Assembly (NCBI RefSeq): GCF_000374845.1
Contig: NZ_KB895415.1
Span: 248,001-312,000 of the forward strand
Length of the DNA: 64,000 nt
Direction of reading: 5' to 3'
Source: Paenibacillus terrigena DSM 21567
GTDB taxonomy: Bacteria > Bacillota > Bacilli > Paenibacillales > Paenibacillaceae
Part shown: positions 28,111 through 36,203 of the stretch, piece by piece
How the letters are laid out: each line of letters begins with the position of its first letter
Numbering within the stretch: position 1 is the first letter of the stretch
Program-made: the position numbers and the translations under genes
The notes under the pieces: model-generated
What the model was told of the DNA's origin: nothing
Databases searched by the model: none
The model's input: only the letters and a program-made list of their open reading frames with translations

Positions 28111-29043
28111 TTAGCCCTCCTTCCGTGAACGCAATTTAATCCGTGGATCAATAAATCCATAAGAAATATCCGTAGCAAACCGCGCCACCATCAAAATAAT
28201 TCCATAGAACAACGTAATACCCATAATCATTGGATAATCACGGTTCGTAATAACTTGTACAAATACTTTACCTAAACCGCTAATCCCGAAGATCGATTCG
28301 ATAACGACCGAACCCGTAATAACGTTGGCTGCCAGTGGACCGATATACGTAACAACAGGCAAAATCCCATTACGCAACACGTGTCTGCGAAGAATCGTTC
28401 CCGCTGTCAAACCCTTCGCTCTCGCCGTCTTGATATAATCTGCCGACAACACTTCTAGCATACTTGAACGCGTTAATCGAGCAATAAATGCGATGGAAAG
28501 CGCTGACAATGCTAGAACCGGCATGATATATGTTAGAGGGCCATCCAATCCAGCAACTGGAAGCCACATTAACTTCACACCAAATGCATATTGCATGAAG
28601 GACGCAAGCACGAAGCTTGGTACGGATATCCCTATAACCGCGACCACCATCGCCAAATTATCTAGCAGCTTTCGATGCTTGAGTGCCGCCAGCATCCCGA
28701 GGGATACACCGACGATAACCGATACAACAATGGACACAAGACCAAGACGTAACGAATATTTGAAAGAGTCACTGATTACCTTAGTAACCTCTTGATTTTG
28801 CAATTTCATTGATACACCAAGATTGCCATGAAGAATATTGTTCAAATAGATACCGTATTGCTCTAGGATTGGCTTGTCCAGTCCATATTGAGCGAATAAT
28901 TTCGCCTTTACTTCAGGCGGTACTGCTTTCTCCGACATAAAGGGATCGCCGGGAATTACCTTCATAAGACCAAAAGTCAATGACGCTAGCACAAACATTG
29001 AAACGAGCATAAAGAAAAACTTGCTAAATACATACCGTGCCAA
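28111..29043 (-). CDS. oppB: Oligopeptide ABC transporter permease OppB
   Basis: The 310-residue protein starts ARYVFSKFFFMLVSMFVLASLTFGLMKVIPGDPF, the standard OppB first helix and motif. It has six helices in all and the EAA loop YIKTARAKGLTAGTILRRHVLRNGILPVV. The start is TTG with GGGGGTG upstream. An intrinsic hairpin in the 200-bp gap after oppA probably lowers expression of this and the following genes. A second short hairpin (AAACGAC/GTCGTTT) lies about 50 bp before the start. Confidence 0.93.
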   Translation of the reverse strand: MARYVFSKFFFMLVSMFVLASLTFGLMKVIPGDPFMSEKAVPPEVKAKLFAQYGLDKPILEQYGIYLNNILHGNLGVSMKLQNQEVTKVISDSFKYSLRLGLVSIVVSVIVGVSLGMLAALKHRKLLDNLAMVVAVIGISVPSFVLASFMQYAFGVKLMWLPVAGLDGPLTYIMPVLALSALSIAFIARLTRSSMLEVLSADYIKTARAKGLTAGTILRRHVLRNGILPVVTYIGPLAANVITGSVVIESIFGISGLGKVFVQVITNRDYPMIMGITLFYGIILMVARFATDISYGFIDPRIKLRSRKEG

Positions 29044-29166
29044 ACGAACACCCCCATATCATAATATTTTGACCATACGAAACGACCTCGCCGTCGTTTA
29101 AGGGGACGGTATTCGTTTCTAACTGTGTATCCAATATCTGTGAAATAAGATACAATCTAAATTTTC

Positions 29167-29208
29167 AAAAAAATTCGGGATATATGCGATTTCTCATATA
29201 TCCCGAAT
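29167..29208 (-). terminator. Attenuating hairpin between oppA and oppB
   Basis: A perfect 13-14-bp stem (TTCGGGATATATG at 29174-29186 against CATATATCCCGAA at 29195-29207, 8-nt loop) is followed on the minus strand by seven T. As oppB-oppF have no obvious promoter of their own, this is best read as a partial terminator that makes the binding protein more abundant than the channel. Confidence 0.88.
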
Positions 29209-29245
29209 CTAGCCTCACTTCATGTTGTGCTAAATCTTGAGATGT

Positions 29246-30925
29246 TTATTTGTCGAAGTAAGCGTTATTGAAGTGGATGCTACCGTTAAAGTCATGGAAC
29301 ATACCTTTGAGGTTCGGCTTCACAAGACCAATGGTTGTGTAGTAGTAAATCGGAAGAATAACTTGATTATCTTGGATCAAGATTTTTTCCGCTTTTGCAA
29401 AATCTTCCATACGCACTTTTTGATCACTATTCGTTTTCGCGTCTTTGATCAATTTGTCATACTCAGCGTTCGAGAATTTAGCATCGTTGTTACCGCCTTT
29501 AGTAACCCACATATCTAAATATGTCATTGGATCATTGTAATCTGCGCCCCAACCAGAACGTGCAATTTGGTAGTTACCATTCGTACGGTTCTTAAGGAAT
29601 ACGCCCCACTCCTGGGACTCAACTTTAACCGTTACGCCCAAGTTTTGTTTCCACATATCTGTAACTGCTTGCGCAATTTTCTTATGACCGTCACTTTGGT
29701 TGTGGATCAATGTAATTTGTGGAAGCGTTGTGTAACCTTTTTCTTTCATACCTTCTTCAAGCAATTTCTTCGCTTCAGCGTAATCCGGCTTCATTAACTC
29801 GGAATCTTTATGCTCATCACGGAATTGAGCGGATTCACCTTTAATACCCGGAGGAACAAAGCCAAATGCTGGAATTTGTTCGCCTAGTGTTACTTTATCA
29901 ACGATTTGTTGACGATCGATCGACATAGCAAATGCCTTACGGATCTTAGCGTTATCGAAAGGTTCAACCGTGTTATTGAATACATAGTAATACGTACTTG
30001 CGATACCTTGTACTTTAAACTCGTTCGGCAGGGATTTCTTCAATACAGGAATTTGGTCTGTAGGAAGCTCACCTGTCGGGTTGCCTGTGTAGTCCAATTG
30101 GTTCGTTTGATACATGCTAAGCTCAGTCGCGGATGCATCGATCATCGCCATTTGAACTTTATCGAAGTTGACTTTGTCAACAGCAAAGTAGTTCTCGTTC
30201 TTTGCAAGCTCGATGGAGCCGTTATGCTGCCAAGCAGCCATTTTGAACGCGCCGTTCGAGATAATTGTGTTTGCATCTGCTGCCCACTTCGGATTCGTCT
30301 GTGCCGATTTGTGAACAGGCATAAACGTATAGAAAGATGTCAAACTAATAAAGTAAGGAGTTGGGTTCTCAAGTTCGACTTCTAGTGTGTAATCGTCAAC
30401 AGCTTTAACACCTACGGAAGCTGCATCTGCTTTACCTGCATTATAGTTCTCACCGTTCTTCAAGTAGAACATTTGGTATGCATATGGTGGTGCCGGTGTT
30501 GTCTTCGGATCCAATACATGTTTCCAAGCATACTCGAAATCATGTGCTGTTACAGGATCACCATTGCTCCATTTACCATCTTTACGAAGGTTGAAAGTGA
30601 TCTTGTTACCATCTTCTTTCCAGCTCTCTGCTGCCGCTGGAATTGCATTACCATCTTTGTCCATTTCAGTTAAACCAGAGAAGATCGCGTTAAGCACAGT
30701 GCCCGAAGTATTATCTTGCGCTTGTGCAGGGTCCAAACTAGGCGGCTCGGAATGCAAGTTCATGCGGAATGTTCCGCCTTTACTTACTTTAGCTGCATCG
30801 GAGTCATTCTTTTGTTCTGTACCTGTAGAAGCTTCATTTTTTTCTGTTTTGCCTCCACATCCAGCCAGAACTGTCCCGAGGACAACAATCAAAGTAAGAA
30901 CTAGAAGTAAACTTTTTCTTTTCAA
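29246..30925 (-). CDS. oppA: Oligopeptide-binding lipoprotein OppA
   Basis: This extracellular substrate-binding protein feeds the importer. The 559-residue protein has a signal peptide with lipobox VLAGC, a Ser/Thr/Glu linker and the family 5 solute-binding fold. Family motifs are GGTFRMNLHSEPPSLDPAQAQD, WSNGDPVTAHDFEYAWKHVLDP, ISNGAFKMAAW and ARSGWGADYNDPMTYLDMW. It is the first gene of oppABCDF. Peptide uptake by such systems also imports signalling peptides in spore formers, but sequence cannot settle the ligand. Confidence 0.94.
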   Translation of the reverse strand: MKRKSLLLVLTLIVVLGTVLAGCGGKTEKNEASTGTEQKNDSDAAKVSKGGTFRMNLHSEPPSLDPAQAQDNTSGTVLNAIFSGLTEMDKDGNAIPAAAESWKEDGNKITFNLRKDGKWSNGDPVTAHDFEYAWKHVLDPKTTPAPPYAYQMFYLKNGENYNAGKADAASVGVKAVDDYTLEVELENPTPYFISLTSFYTFMPVHKSAQTNPKWAADANTIISNGAFKMAAWQHNGSIELAKNENYFAVDKVNFDKVQMAMIDASATELSMYQTNQLDYTGNPTGELPTDQIPVLKKSLPNEFKVQGIASTYYYVFNNTVEPFDNAKIRKAFAMSIDRQQIVDKVTLGEQIPAFGFVPPGIKGESAQFRDEHKDSELMKPDYAEAKKLLEEGMKEKGYTTLPQITLIHNQSDGHKKIAQAVTDMWKQNLGVTVKVESQEWGVFLKNRTNGNYQIARSGWGADYNDPMTYLDMWVTKGGNNDAKFSNAEYDKLIKDAKTNSDQKVRMEDFAKAEKILIQDNQVILPIYYYTTIGLVKPNLKGMFHDFNGSIHFNNAYFDK

Positions 30926-31016
30926 ACTAGACTCCCCCTAAAAAAATATTTTAAGTAATTGAAAATTAGTATACATCCACTGGTCAAAAAAATCTAGGTC
31001 TAATTTAAAAGAATTA

Positions 31017-31403
31017 TCAGACAATATGCATAGAATATCGAATAACGCCCGTGATCAGGAATATTATGTAAAAAAAGGCCATGACAAAAAATGTCAACCT
31101 CCAGATTGTTTTCACCAATTTCAACGCGTCAACCTTGCCCCTTTTACGGTTCTGAGCCCCGCCGAGCAGGCCGCCCGCAATCAAGAGCACCAGTATAATC
31201 AAGTAAAACCCGAAGCTTCCACCAAATATCGTATTATACATCGTAGCGACGACAATCACTAAGAACAAGGTTGTTACATCCATTGCAAGACGGAACGCTT
31301 TCTTATTATCTCCATTTATAAATCCATAAATCAACCATATACTGATAAAAGGAATGAAGGGCAGTACCGTCAAAAACTGTAATAAAAATCCAAATATCTT
31401 CAC
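31017..31403 (-). CDS. DUF3397 integral membrane protein
   Basis: The 128-residue protein has four hydrophobic segments with a short loop NRKRGKVDALKLVKTIWRLTF. It fits the DUF3397 family of Bacilli, found between the ylbQ (panE) and yllA (bshC) equivalents; here the opp operon separates it from bshC. Function is unknown. The start is GTG with GGAG about 11 bases upstream. The gap to oppA (91 bp) must hold the opp promoter, of which I can only point to a TATACT near 30970. Confidence 0.75.
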   Translation of the reverse strand: MKIFGFLLQFLTVLPFIPFISIWLIYGFINGDNKKAFRLAMDVTTLFLVIVVATMYNTIFGGSFGFYLIILVLLIAGGLLGGAQNRKRGKVDALKLVKTIWRLTFFVMAFFYIIFLITGVIRYSMHIV

Positions 31404-31435
31404 CTATCTCGATTCTCCTCTCCAGAATAAGATGG

Positions 31436-32383
31436 TTATGCGTATGGCCCTCCTAAAGAACGCACAAGCGTATAGACCGCTCGATTATATATTGGTTCTA
31501 TTCCTGTCGATGCCGCCAGACGAAGAATACTTCCATTAATCCACTCGATCTCAGTCTCCGATTCCGCTAGCACATCTTTGAGCATCGAGGACGTATTCGC
31601 CGCTGTCGCAGAACAGACATGCTGCACTTGATCCCACATGTCAGCACCTACGTGAATATGGTTCGCCTGAAACACGGCCTCAATCTCAACATACAACCAC
31701 TTCATCCACTGCAAACGCTCCGGCTTGTCCAATAACTCACCATTCTTAATTCGCATGATCGCAGTCAGCGGATTGATGATGGCATTGATCATCAGCTTAC
31801 GATAAACATCCTTATCGATGGTTTTCGACACCTGCGCGCTGAATCCTGCTCGATTTAGCCACTCCATAAGACTATTTTCGATATTTTTCCAATTTAGAAC
31901 CCCCCTCATCTGTCCAATTCGGGTTTCACCGCTCCCGGTATGCGTCACGATTCCAATTGCATCTCGACGTGCAGCTTCCGTCGTAATCGCTGCATATATC
32001 TGCGATGCTTCAATATACTTCTCCATCCGTTCAATATGTCCAACACCATTCTGGTAACAACATATCTTTCCATGCTTCCCCGCAAGCAAAGACAGCTTCT
32101 GCACGAACGGTTCATCAATGTTTTTTTGTTTAACGGTTACCAGGATCCAATCGCCCTCTTGTACCATTGAAGCAACTGATATTTCGTCCCAAGCCCTAAT
32201 ATTCACGCCATACACCTTTTGCTCCGTTTGAATCTGATGAGAGATGACCGTGATACCTTGTTCTCTCAATTGATCTGCCTGCTTTTTCGTACGTGGATAG
32301 AGCGTCACCTTTGCCCCAGCTAGGCCTAGTTTTCCAGCAAATAATAACCCTAGTGATCCTGCGCCAACAATATGTATGTTCAT
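31436..32383 (-). CDS. panE: 2-dehydropantoate 2-reductase PanE
   Basis: The enzyme reduces ketopantoate to pantoate with NADPH for coenzyme A synthesis. The 315-residue protein opens with the Rossmann motif MNIHIVGAGSLGLLFAGKL, has VKQKN, CYQNGVGH, and the C-terminal domain with the catalytic lysine in YRKLMINAIINPLTAIM. The ATG is preceded by AGAGGAG. A longer in-frame start is not supported. It corresponds to ylbQ of B. subtilis by position as well as sequence. Confidence 0.9.
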   Translation of the reverse strand: MNIHIVGAGSLGLLFAGKLGLAGAKVTLYPRTKKQADQLREQGITVISHQIQTEQKVYGVNIRAWDEISVASMVQEGDWILVTVKQKNIDEPFVQKLSLLAGKHGKICCYQNGVGHIERMEKYIEASQIYAAITTEAARRDAIGIVTHTGSGETRIGQMRGVLNWKNIENSLMEWLNRAGFSAQVSKTIDKDVYRKLMINAIINPLTAIMRIKNGELLDKPERLQWMKWLYVEIEAVFQANHIHVGADMWDQVQHVCSATAANTSSMLKDVLAESETEIEWINGSILRLAASTGIEPIYNRAVYTLVRSLGGPYA

Positions 32384-32444
32384 GGTTTTTTCTCCTCTTT
32401 GTCCAACTATAAAGATATATATAGCAAAGATGCGTGTAAAACAC

Positions 32445-32495
32445 AAAAAACCTGAGTAAATCGCGTTTCAACCACGCTGATACTCAGGATTTTTT
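32445..32495. terminator. Terminator between rsfA-like gene and panE
   Basis: CCTGAGTA (32451-32458) pairs with TACTCAGG (32481-32488). An inner GCGT/ACGC pair extends the hairpin. T-runs on both strands make it usable in either direction. It ends the rsfA-like transcript. Confidence 0.85.
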
Positions 32496-32505
32496 ACGTT
32501 CCAAC

Positions 32506-33162
32506 CTATTCAATTCGTTCTAAATTACCATTCGCATCCATCTTGAAGCGAGTCTTGTTCTCTTCTTCCTCTTCTGAGAGAAAGGCTAGCCGACGTGCAC
32601 GATCCATAATCTGAATCAGGGCTTTATAATCATCATTTACGACACGATAGTCTGTCTGGACATCATTCACTTCACGGGAGAGACGTTCGTTCTCTTTGCG
32701 CAAATACAAGAGTTCCTCTTCTTTATCGCGTATCTCTCTCTCGAGTGATTTAATCTGACGGCCCACATCTTGATAGGCGCCCTTCCATTGACGCAGAAAC
32801 CGAATAACCGCATCAATCGATATCGATTCTTCACTCATATTCTCGTGTTTAAAGGATGTCTCTTCCGCTGCTTCCATCGTCATCAGAGATGCAACATGCG
32901 CCCCCTCGACCATCATCGGTTGCTTCTTCATGTAATTCCGCTTTTGTCGTTGTGCTTTGGCATTCTGAATCGCTGTTTCATATTTCTTACGTACAAAGCT
33001 GTTCCAGCGGAAACCACAAGCCGCCGATGTTCTTCCAATTTTCTCGCCTACTTCTTCAAACGCAGCCAGCTGTGTACTCCCTTCGCGTATATGACGCAAA
33101 GTCACCTCAGCCAAAATCAAATCATCCTCAACGCTCCATGCATCCTGTCTAATGGCAGTCAT
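32506..33162 (-). CDS. RsfA-type prespore regulator (YlbO-like)
   Basis: The 218-residue protein begins TAIRQDAWSVEDDLILAEVTLRHIREGSTQLAAFEEVGEKIGRTSAACGFRWNSFVRKKY. That is the Myb/SANT-like DNA-binding head of the RsfA family, whose members tune forespore gene expression in B. subtilis. A middle linker and a long coiled coil (about residues 118-180) follow, ending in basic and acidic stretches. Position next to panE matches ylbO. The AGGAGG site is 8 bases before the ATG. Targets cannot be inferred. Confidence 0.88.
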   Translation of the reverse strand: MTAIRQDAWSVEDDLILAEVTLRHIREGSTQLAAFEEVGEKIGRTSAACGFRWNSFVRKKYETAIQNAKAQRQKRNYMKKQPMMVEGAHVASLMTMEAAEETSFKHENMSEESISIDAVIRFLRQWKGAYQDVGRQIKSLEREIRDKEEELLYLRKENERLSREVNDVQTDYRVVNDDYKALIQIMDRARRLAFLSEEEEENKTRFKMDANGNLERIE

Positions 33163-33415
33163 GCAATAAACCTCCTAACAACATTCTAAAATAAACCGAT
33201 ATCAAAGCAGCTAACATCCATCCGCTTTTATAAATCGGGGGTAAAAATGTGCTTACTCCATCTCTATGCCCTTGGTAGAGTTCATAGAATCTTTTTTCTA
33301 CTATTTTGTATAACCAAATTAACAGGGGCTCATACCTATTTTTTGACAAAGTATAAAAATCAATAATAAATGTCACCATAATGATAAAAGTTTGCTATTT
33401 CGTCACGAATCCGGA
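33163..33415. other. AT-rich divergent intergenic region
   Basis: About 330 bp separate the rsfA-like gene from DUF2626 (33163-33491). I see no convincing gene. A minus-strand open frame here has no ribosome binding site and overlaps the rsfA start. TTGACA at 33343-33348 on the plus strand could be a second -35, but no good -10 stands at 16-18 bp. Confidence 0.6.
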
Positions 33416-33444
33416 TTTACACTTCAGATCGTGAAGGATATAAT
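33416..33444 (+). promoter_or_regulatory. SigA-type promoter of the DUF2626 gene
   Basis: TTTACA (33416-33421) and a consensus TATAAT (33439-33444) are separated by exactly 17 bp. The start codon lies 48 bp further on. Confidence 0.8.
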
Positions 33445-33491
33445 AGGACTAGAAAATTATGGTCGATGCGTTAGAGAGGGGGATGTACATA

Positions 33492-33728
33492 ATGGCACGT
33501 ATGTTTCGCGTATTAGGCTTCTTCACATTGATGATTGGGCTCATGGCATTCGCCGGAGATATGATGGAGATGGCAATACTGTTCTTCATGCAGACTGCAT
33601 TCTTTGTACTGCTGGGCTACCTGAAGTTCACCGAAAAGACCTATATTCTTATTTTCTGGGGATATATGATCGTAACCTTTACCGGTTTCAGTTATTGGAC
33701 CGTCTTTGAAATGGGTTTACCTTTTTAA
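33492..33728 (+). CDS. DUF2626 small membrane protein
   Basis: The 78-residue protein (MARMFRVLGFFTLMIGLMAFAGD...) has three hydrophobic segments. It fits the DUF2626 family (YqgY-like in Bacillus), including the core FFMQTAFFVLLGYLKFTEKTYILIFWGY. Function is unknown. The ATG is chosen because GAGGGGG lies 8 bases upstream; an earlier in-frame ATG is unsupported. It is monocistronic, with its own promoter and terminator, and is one of only four plus-strand genes here. Confidence 0.85.
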   Translation: MARMFRVLGFFTLMIGLMAFAGDMMEMAILFFMQTAFFVLLGYLKFTEKTYILIFWGYMIVTFTGFSYWTVFEMGLPF

Positions 33729-33744
33729 TCTACACGCAAATACC

Positions 33745-33783
33745 AAAAACGATCGAAACCGTCATCGGTTCGATCGTTTTTTT
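33745..33783 (+). terminator. Terminator of the DUF2626 gene
   Basis: CGATCGA-A-ACCG, loop TCAT and CGGT-TCGATCG form an 11-bp stem with one bulge, followed by seven T on the plus strand. Confidence 0.88.
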
Positions 33784-33808
33784 ATGATTTAGATTTGTTC
33801 GGATTATT

Positions 33809-34972
33809 TTATCCTTTTCGCCCCACCCACACTTTGAACAATTCACTCATTTGATCACTCAATAGCAGCTGTCTAATCGCTCGGTTACGCTTCGCAATAG
33901 GGTCGAACGGGTCTACCGTGTAATGATCCTGTAACTTCTGGAGCAGTCCGGCCTCCATCAGGAACTGCTTCTGTGTACCGTAGAAAGCACGTGTAATGCC
34001 AGATTCTTCAGCGACGCATTCCATGGCAGTAAAGTCCACGTGTGCGGTAATATCTTGATCCCCTACATTGATATATGGATTATCGTGTGCCAGATGCCGA
34101 TGATAACAGATCAATGTTCCTTTCATCCGGTGTGCTGCTGCAATCTCCTTCGTCTGATCTCCATAATCGATCACGATGCAATATCCCTGATGGATCACTG
34201 TAGTCATGTCCCGAATCCATGCTAACGCACCTAGATTGACCTCTAACTCTTGCTGGGGTCGAAGCTGAACCCCTTGTTCTAACACATGCTGCTGTACATA
34301 TTCTTCAACTTCAGGCGCAGCATCGCTCCACAGGCTCACGAATGCCTCAGATTCCACATCCCAGCGAACAAACTGTTGTTCGAGTTCTCCCCATCCTCGT
34401 TCCATCCCAGGATACCGTACCCGTTCAACAGGAAATGCATCGAGCAGTTCATTGGCAATGACAATCATAGGATTTTGATCTTTTCGATCATAAAATTCTG
34501 CTTCTGTCCACCATTCTGTCTGTTTCCCCGCTGCGGTCAAATGATTCTGAGATAGCTGCCGGTGGAATTCGCTCTGCTCCACAATCGTGTATTGAATATA
34601 GGGATACATATCAGGATAGCTAATCTCAAGTGACTCAAGGATTTGAAGACCAAGCCGGCCCGTTCCCGCTCCCCATTCCACTATACGAACCTGCTGATTC
34701 TTTCCCTTGTGAAATTTTTCTTCTTCTATTATAAGTGCAATTTTCGCTGCTAGCATTTCCCCCATCAATGATCCTACATTCGAGCTGGTATAGAAATCGC
34801 CTTCCTTCCCGATCTTGGGACGATCCGTCATATAGTATCCTGCTTCTGAATGATATAAACATAGTTCCATATATCGACCAAAGGGTATGCGCTGCATGGG
34901 ATTATCTTTCATTTCATCTCGAATATATTGAATTAATTGATCTGTTCCTTGATAATGAGACAAGAGAGACAT
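33809..34972 (-). CDS. SAM-dependent methyltransferase of the MidA/NDUFAF7 family
   Basis: The 387-residue protein has an N-terminal helical part (IPFGRYMELCLYHSEAGYYMT), the family's DFYTSSNVG, and a SAM-binding loop RIVEWGAGTGRLGLQILESL. NELLDAFPVERVRY, YCIVIDYGDQTKE and GDQDITAHVDFTAM follow. These are hallmarks of the DUF185 methyltransferases, whose mitochondrial members methylate an arginine of complex I. The bacterial substrate is unknown. It is divergent from the coiled-coil protein gene with 92 bp between starts. It ends close to the DUF2626 terminator. Confidence 0.85.
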   Translation of the reverse strand: MSLLSHYQGTDQLIQYIRDEMKDNPMQRIPFGRYMELCLYHSEAGYYMTDRPKIGKEGDFYTSSNVGSLMGEMLAAKIALIIEEEKFHKGKNQQVRIVEWGAGTGRLGLQILESLEISYPDMYPYIQYTIVEQSEFHRQLSQNHLTAAGKQTEWWTEAEFYDRKDQNPMIVIANELLDAFPVERVRYPGMERGWGELEQQFVRWDVESEAFVSLWSDAAPEVEEYVQQHVLEQGVQLRPQQELEVNLGALAWIRDMTTVIHQGYCIVIDYGDQTKEIAAAHRMKGTLICYHRHLAHDNPYINVGDQDITAHVDFTAMECVAEESGITRAFYGTQKQFLMEAGLLQKLQDHYTVDPFDPIAKRNRAIRQLLLSDQMSELFKVWVGRKG

Positions 34973-35064
34973 CCTTTCTACCGAAAGCTGAAGTTAATGT
35001 GAATCCGTCATGATTTCATTTCACTCTCATATATTTATATGGACCAAGCTAAGGGGGACACCCG

Positions 35065-36147
35065 ATGAAATATTGGATTCGCGGACTTGCGTGCTTGCTC
35101 TGTATGGTCCTGTTACTTACAACATGGAAGCCCATTCTGATCCTCGCCGAGCCCACAGATGAAGATACCAGACAAATTCTTGAGAAAAGCCTATCGATTG
35201 TCGAAATCGATCATGAAATTGAGCGTATTCAAAAAGAACTTAATGCATTAAAAGAGCAATCATCTGCCATTCAGACTCAATTATCTGCAAAAAAAGAGCA
35301 AATCGAGATCAAACGCAAGCAAGCCGGACAAGTTTTACGCGCTTATTATATGGGAGACCGTGATTCACTGCTTGCAGCGATCTTATCCCTCGATAGCCTT
35401 GAGAAGTTCTTCCTGGTCTATGACTACTACTCCATCATCATGGAGCAGGATCATGATATTCTGACGACTTTCGCCTCCGAATACAAGGAAATCGAAAAGC
35501 TCGGGCTCCGTTACCAAGAGAAGCAGACCGAACTATCCGAAGTTCTCGATAATCTGACCAAACAGCGTACCCGCGTATTAGCGCTTCAAAATGAAGTAAA
35601 TGATCAGCTCGCACACAGTACGGACTCGGAGCAGTTAAAGAAATTAATTGATGAACTCACAAGCTTCTGGCAGAACATTGGTATGTATGAAGTACGGTCC
35701 TACTTCAAGGCCCTCTCGGATGCGATGCAGGACTTGCCAAGCCTGATTAAGAATACCGAAGGCAGCCTTGTCATTAATGGACTCAATTACACCATTAATC
35801 TACGAGAAGAGGATCTGAATCAATTCTTACGCAATAAAAATGAGATGTTCAAAAATTTCGCATTTCGATTCGAGAAAGACCAGCTCGTCGCATACGGTGA
35901 ACGCAATGCGATCAAAGTCGAAATTAAGGGACACTATACCGTCGAGAGTACGCCAGAGAATTGCATCCTGTTTCATGTGGATCATCTTCTATTCAATGGA
36001 CTTGAACTTCCAGATACGACGCGTCAAGCGCTCGAGAAAGAATTCGATCTTGGGTTCTATCCTGCCAAACTCGTCTCCTTCATCCAAGCGACAAGCGTCA
36101 AGATCGAAGATGGCACATTGGAAGTCAAACTGAAAATGAGCTTATAA
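35065..36147 (+). CDS. Secreted coiled-coil protein with PcsB-like N-terminus and beta-rich C-terminal domain
   Basis: The 360-residue protein has a signal peptide ending near LILAEP. A long coiled coil spans about 35-95, a hinge is AYYMGDRDSLLAAILSLDSLEKFFLVYDYYSIIMEQ, and a second coiled coil covers about 125-190. Hinge and coils resemble the domain by which PcsB/CwlO-type hydrolases contact FtsX. No NlpC/P60 or CHAP hydrolase follows. Residues about 230-360 instead form a beta-strand-rich region ending PAKLVSFIQATSVKIEDGTLEVKL, reminiscent of DUF2993/LmeA lipid-binding domains. Both domain statements are my inference. Function unknown. Confidence 0.7.
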   Translation: MKYWIRGLACLLCMVLLLTTWKPILILAEPTDEDTRQILEKSLSIVEIDHEIERIQKELNALKEQSSAIQTQLSAKKEQIEIKRKQAGQVLRAYYMGDRDSLLAAILSLDSLEKFFLVYDYYSIIMEQDHDILTTFASEYKEIEKLGLRYQEKQTELSEVLDNLTKQRTRVLALQNEVNDQLAHSTDSEQLKKLIDELTSFWQNIGMYEVRSYFKALSDAMQDLPSLIKNTEGSLVINGLNYTINLREEDLNQFLRNKNEMFKNFAFRFEKDQLVAYGERNAIKVEIKGHYTVESTPENCILFHVDHLLFNGLELPDTTRQALEKEFDLGFYPAKLVSFIQATSVKIEDGTLEVKLKMSL

Positions 36148-36160
36148 GTTATACATAATC

Positions 36161-36203
36161 GGGGTCATCTTCTACGGATTAACCATAGTCGATGTCCCCT
36201 TTT
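36161..36203 (+). terminator. Terminator of the coiled-coil gene, inside the 3' end of the convergent gene
   Basis: GGGGTCATC (36161-36169) pairs with GATGTCCCC (36191-36199) with one T-T mismatch, followed by TTTT. The right arm lies within the last codons of the convergent solute-binding protein gene, so the two transcripts overlap at their 3' ends. Confidence 0.55.

Noticed and set aside
33149-33379. Minus-strand open frame of 76 codons before the rsfA-like gene
   Set aside because: It has no ribosome binding site, overlaps the rsfA start region and shows no family resemblance; the area looks like an AT-rich promoter region.
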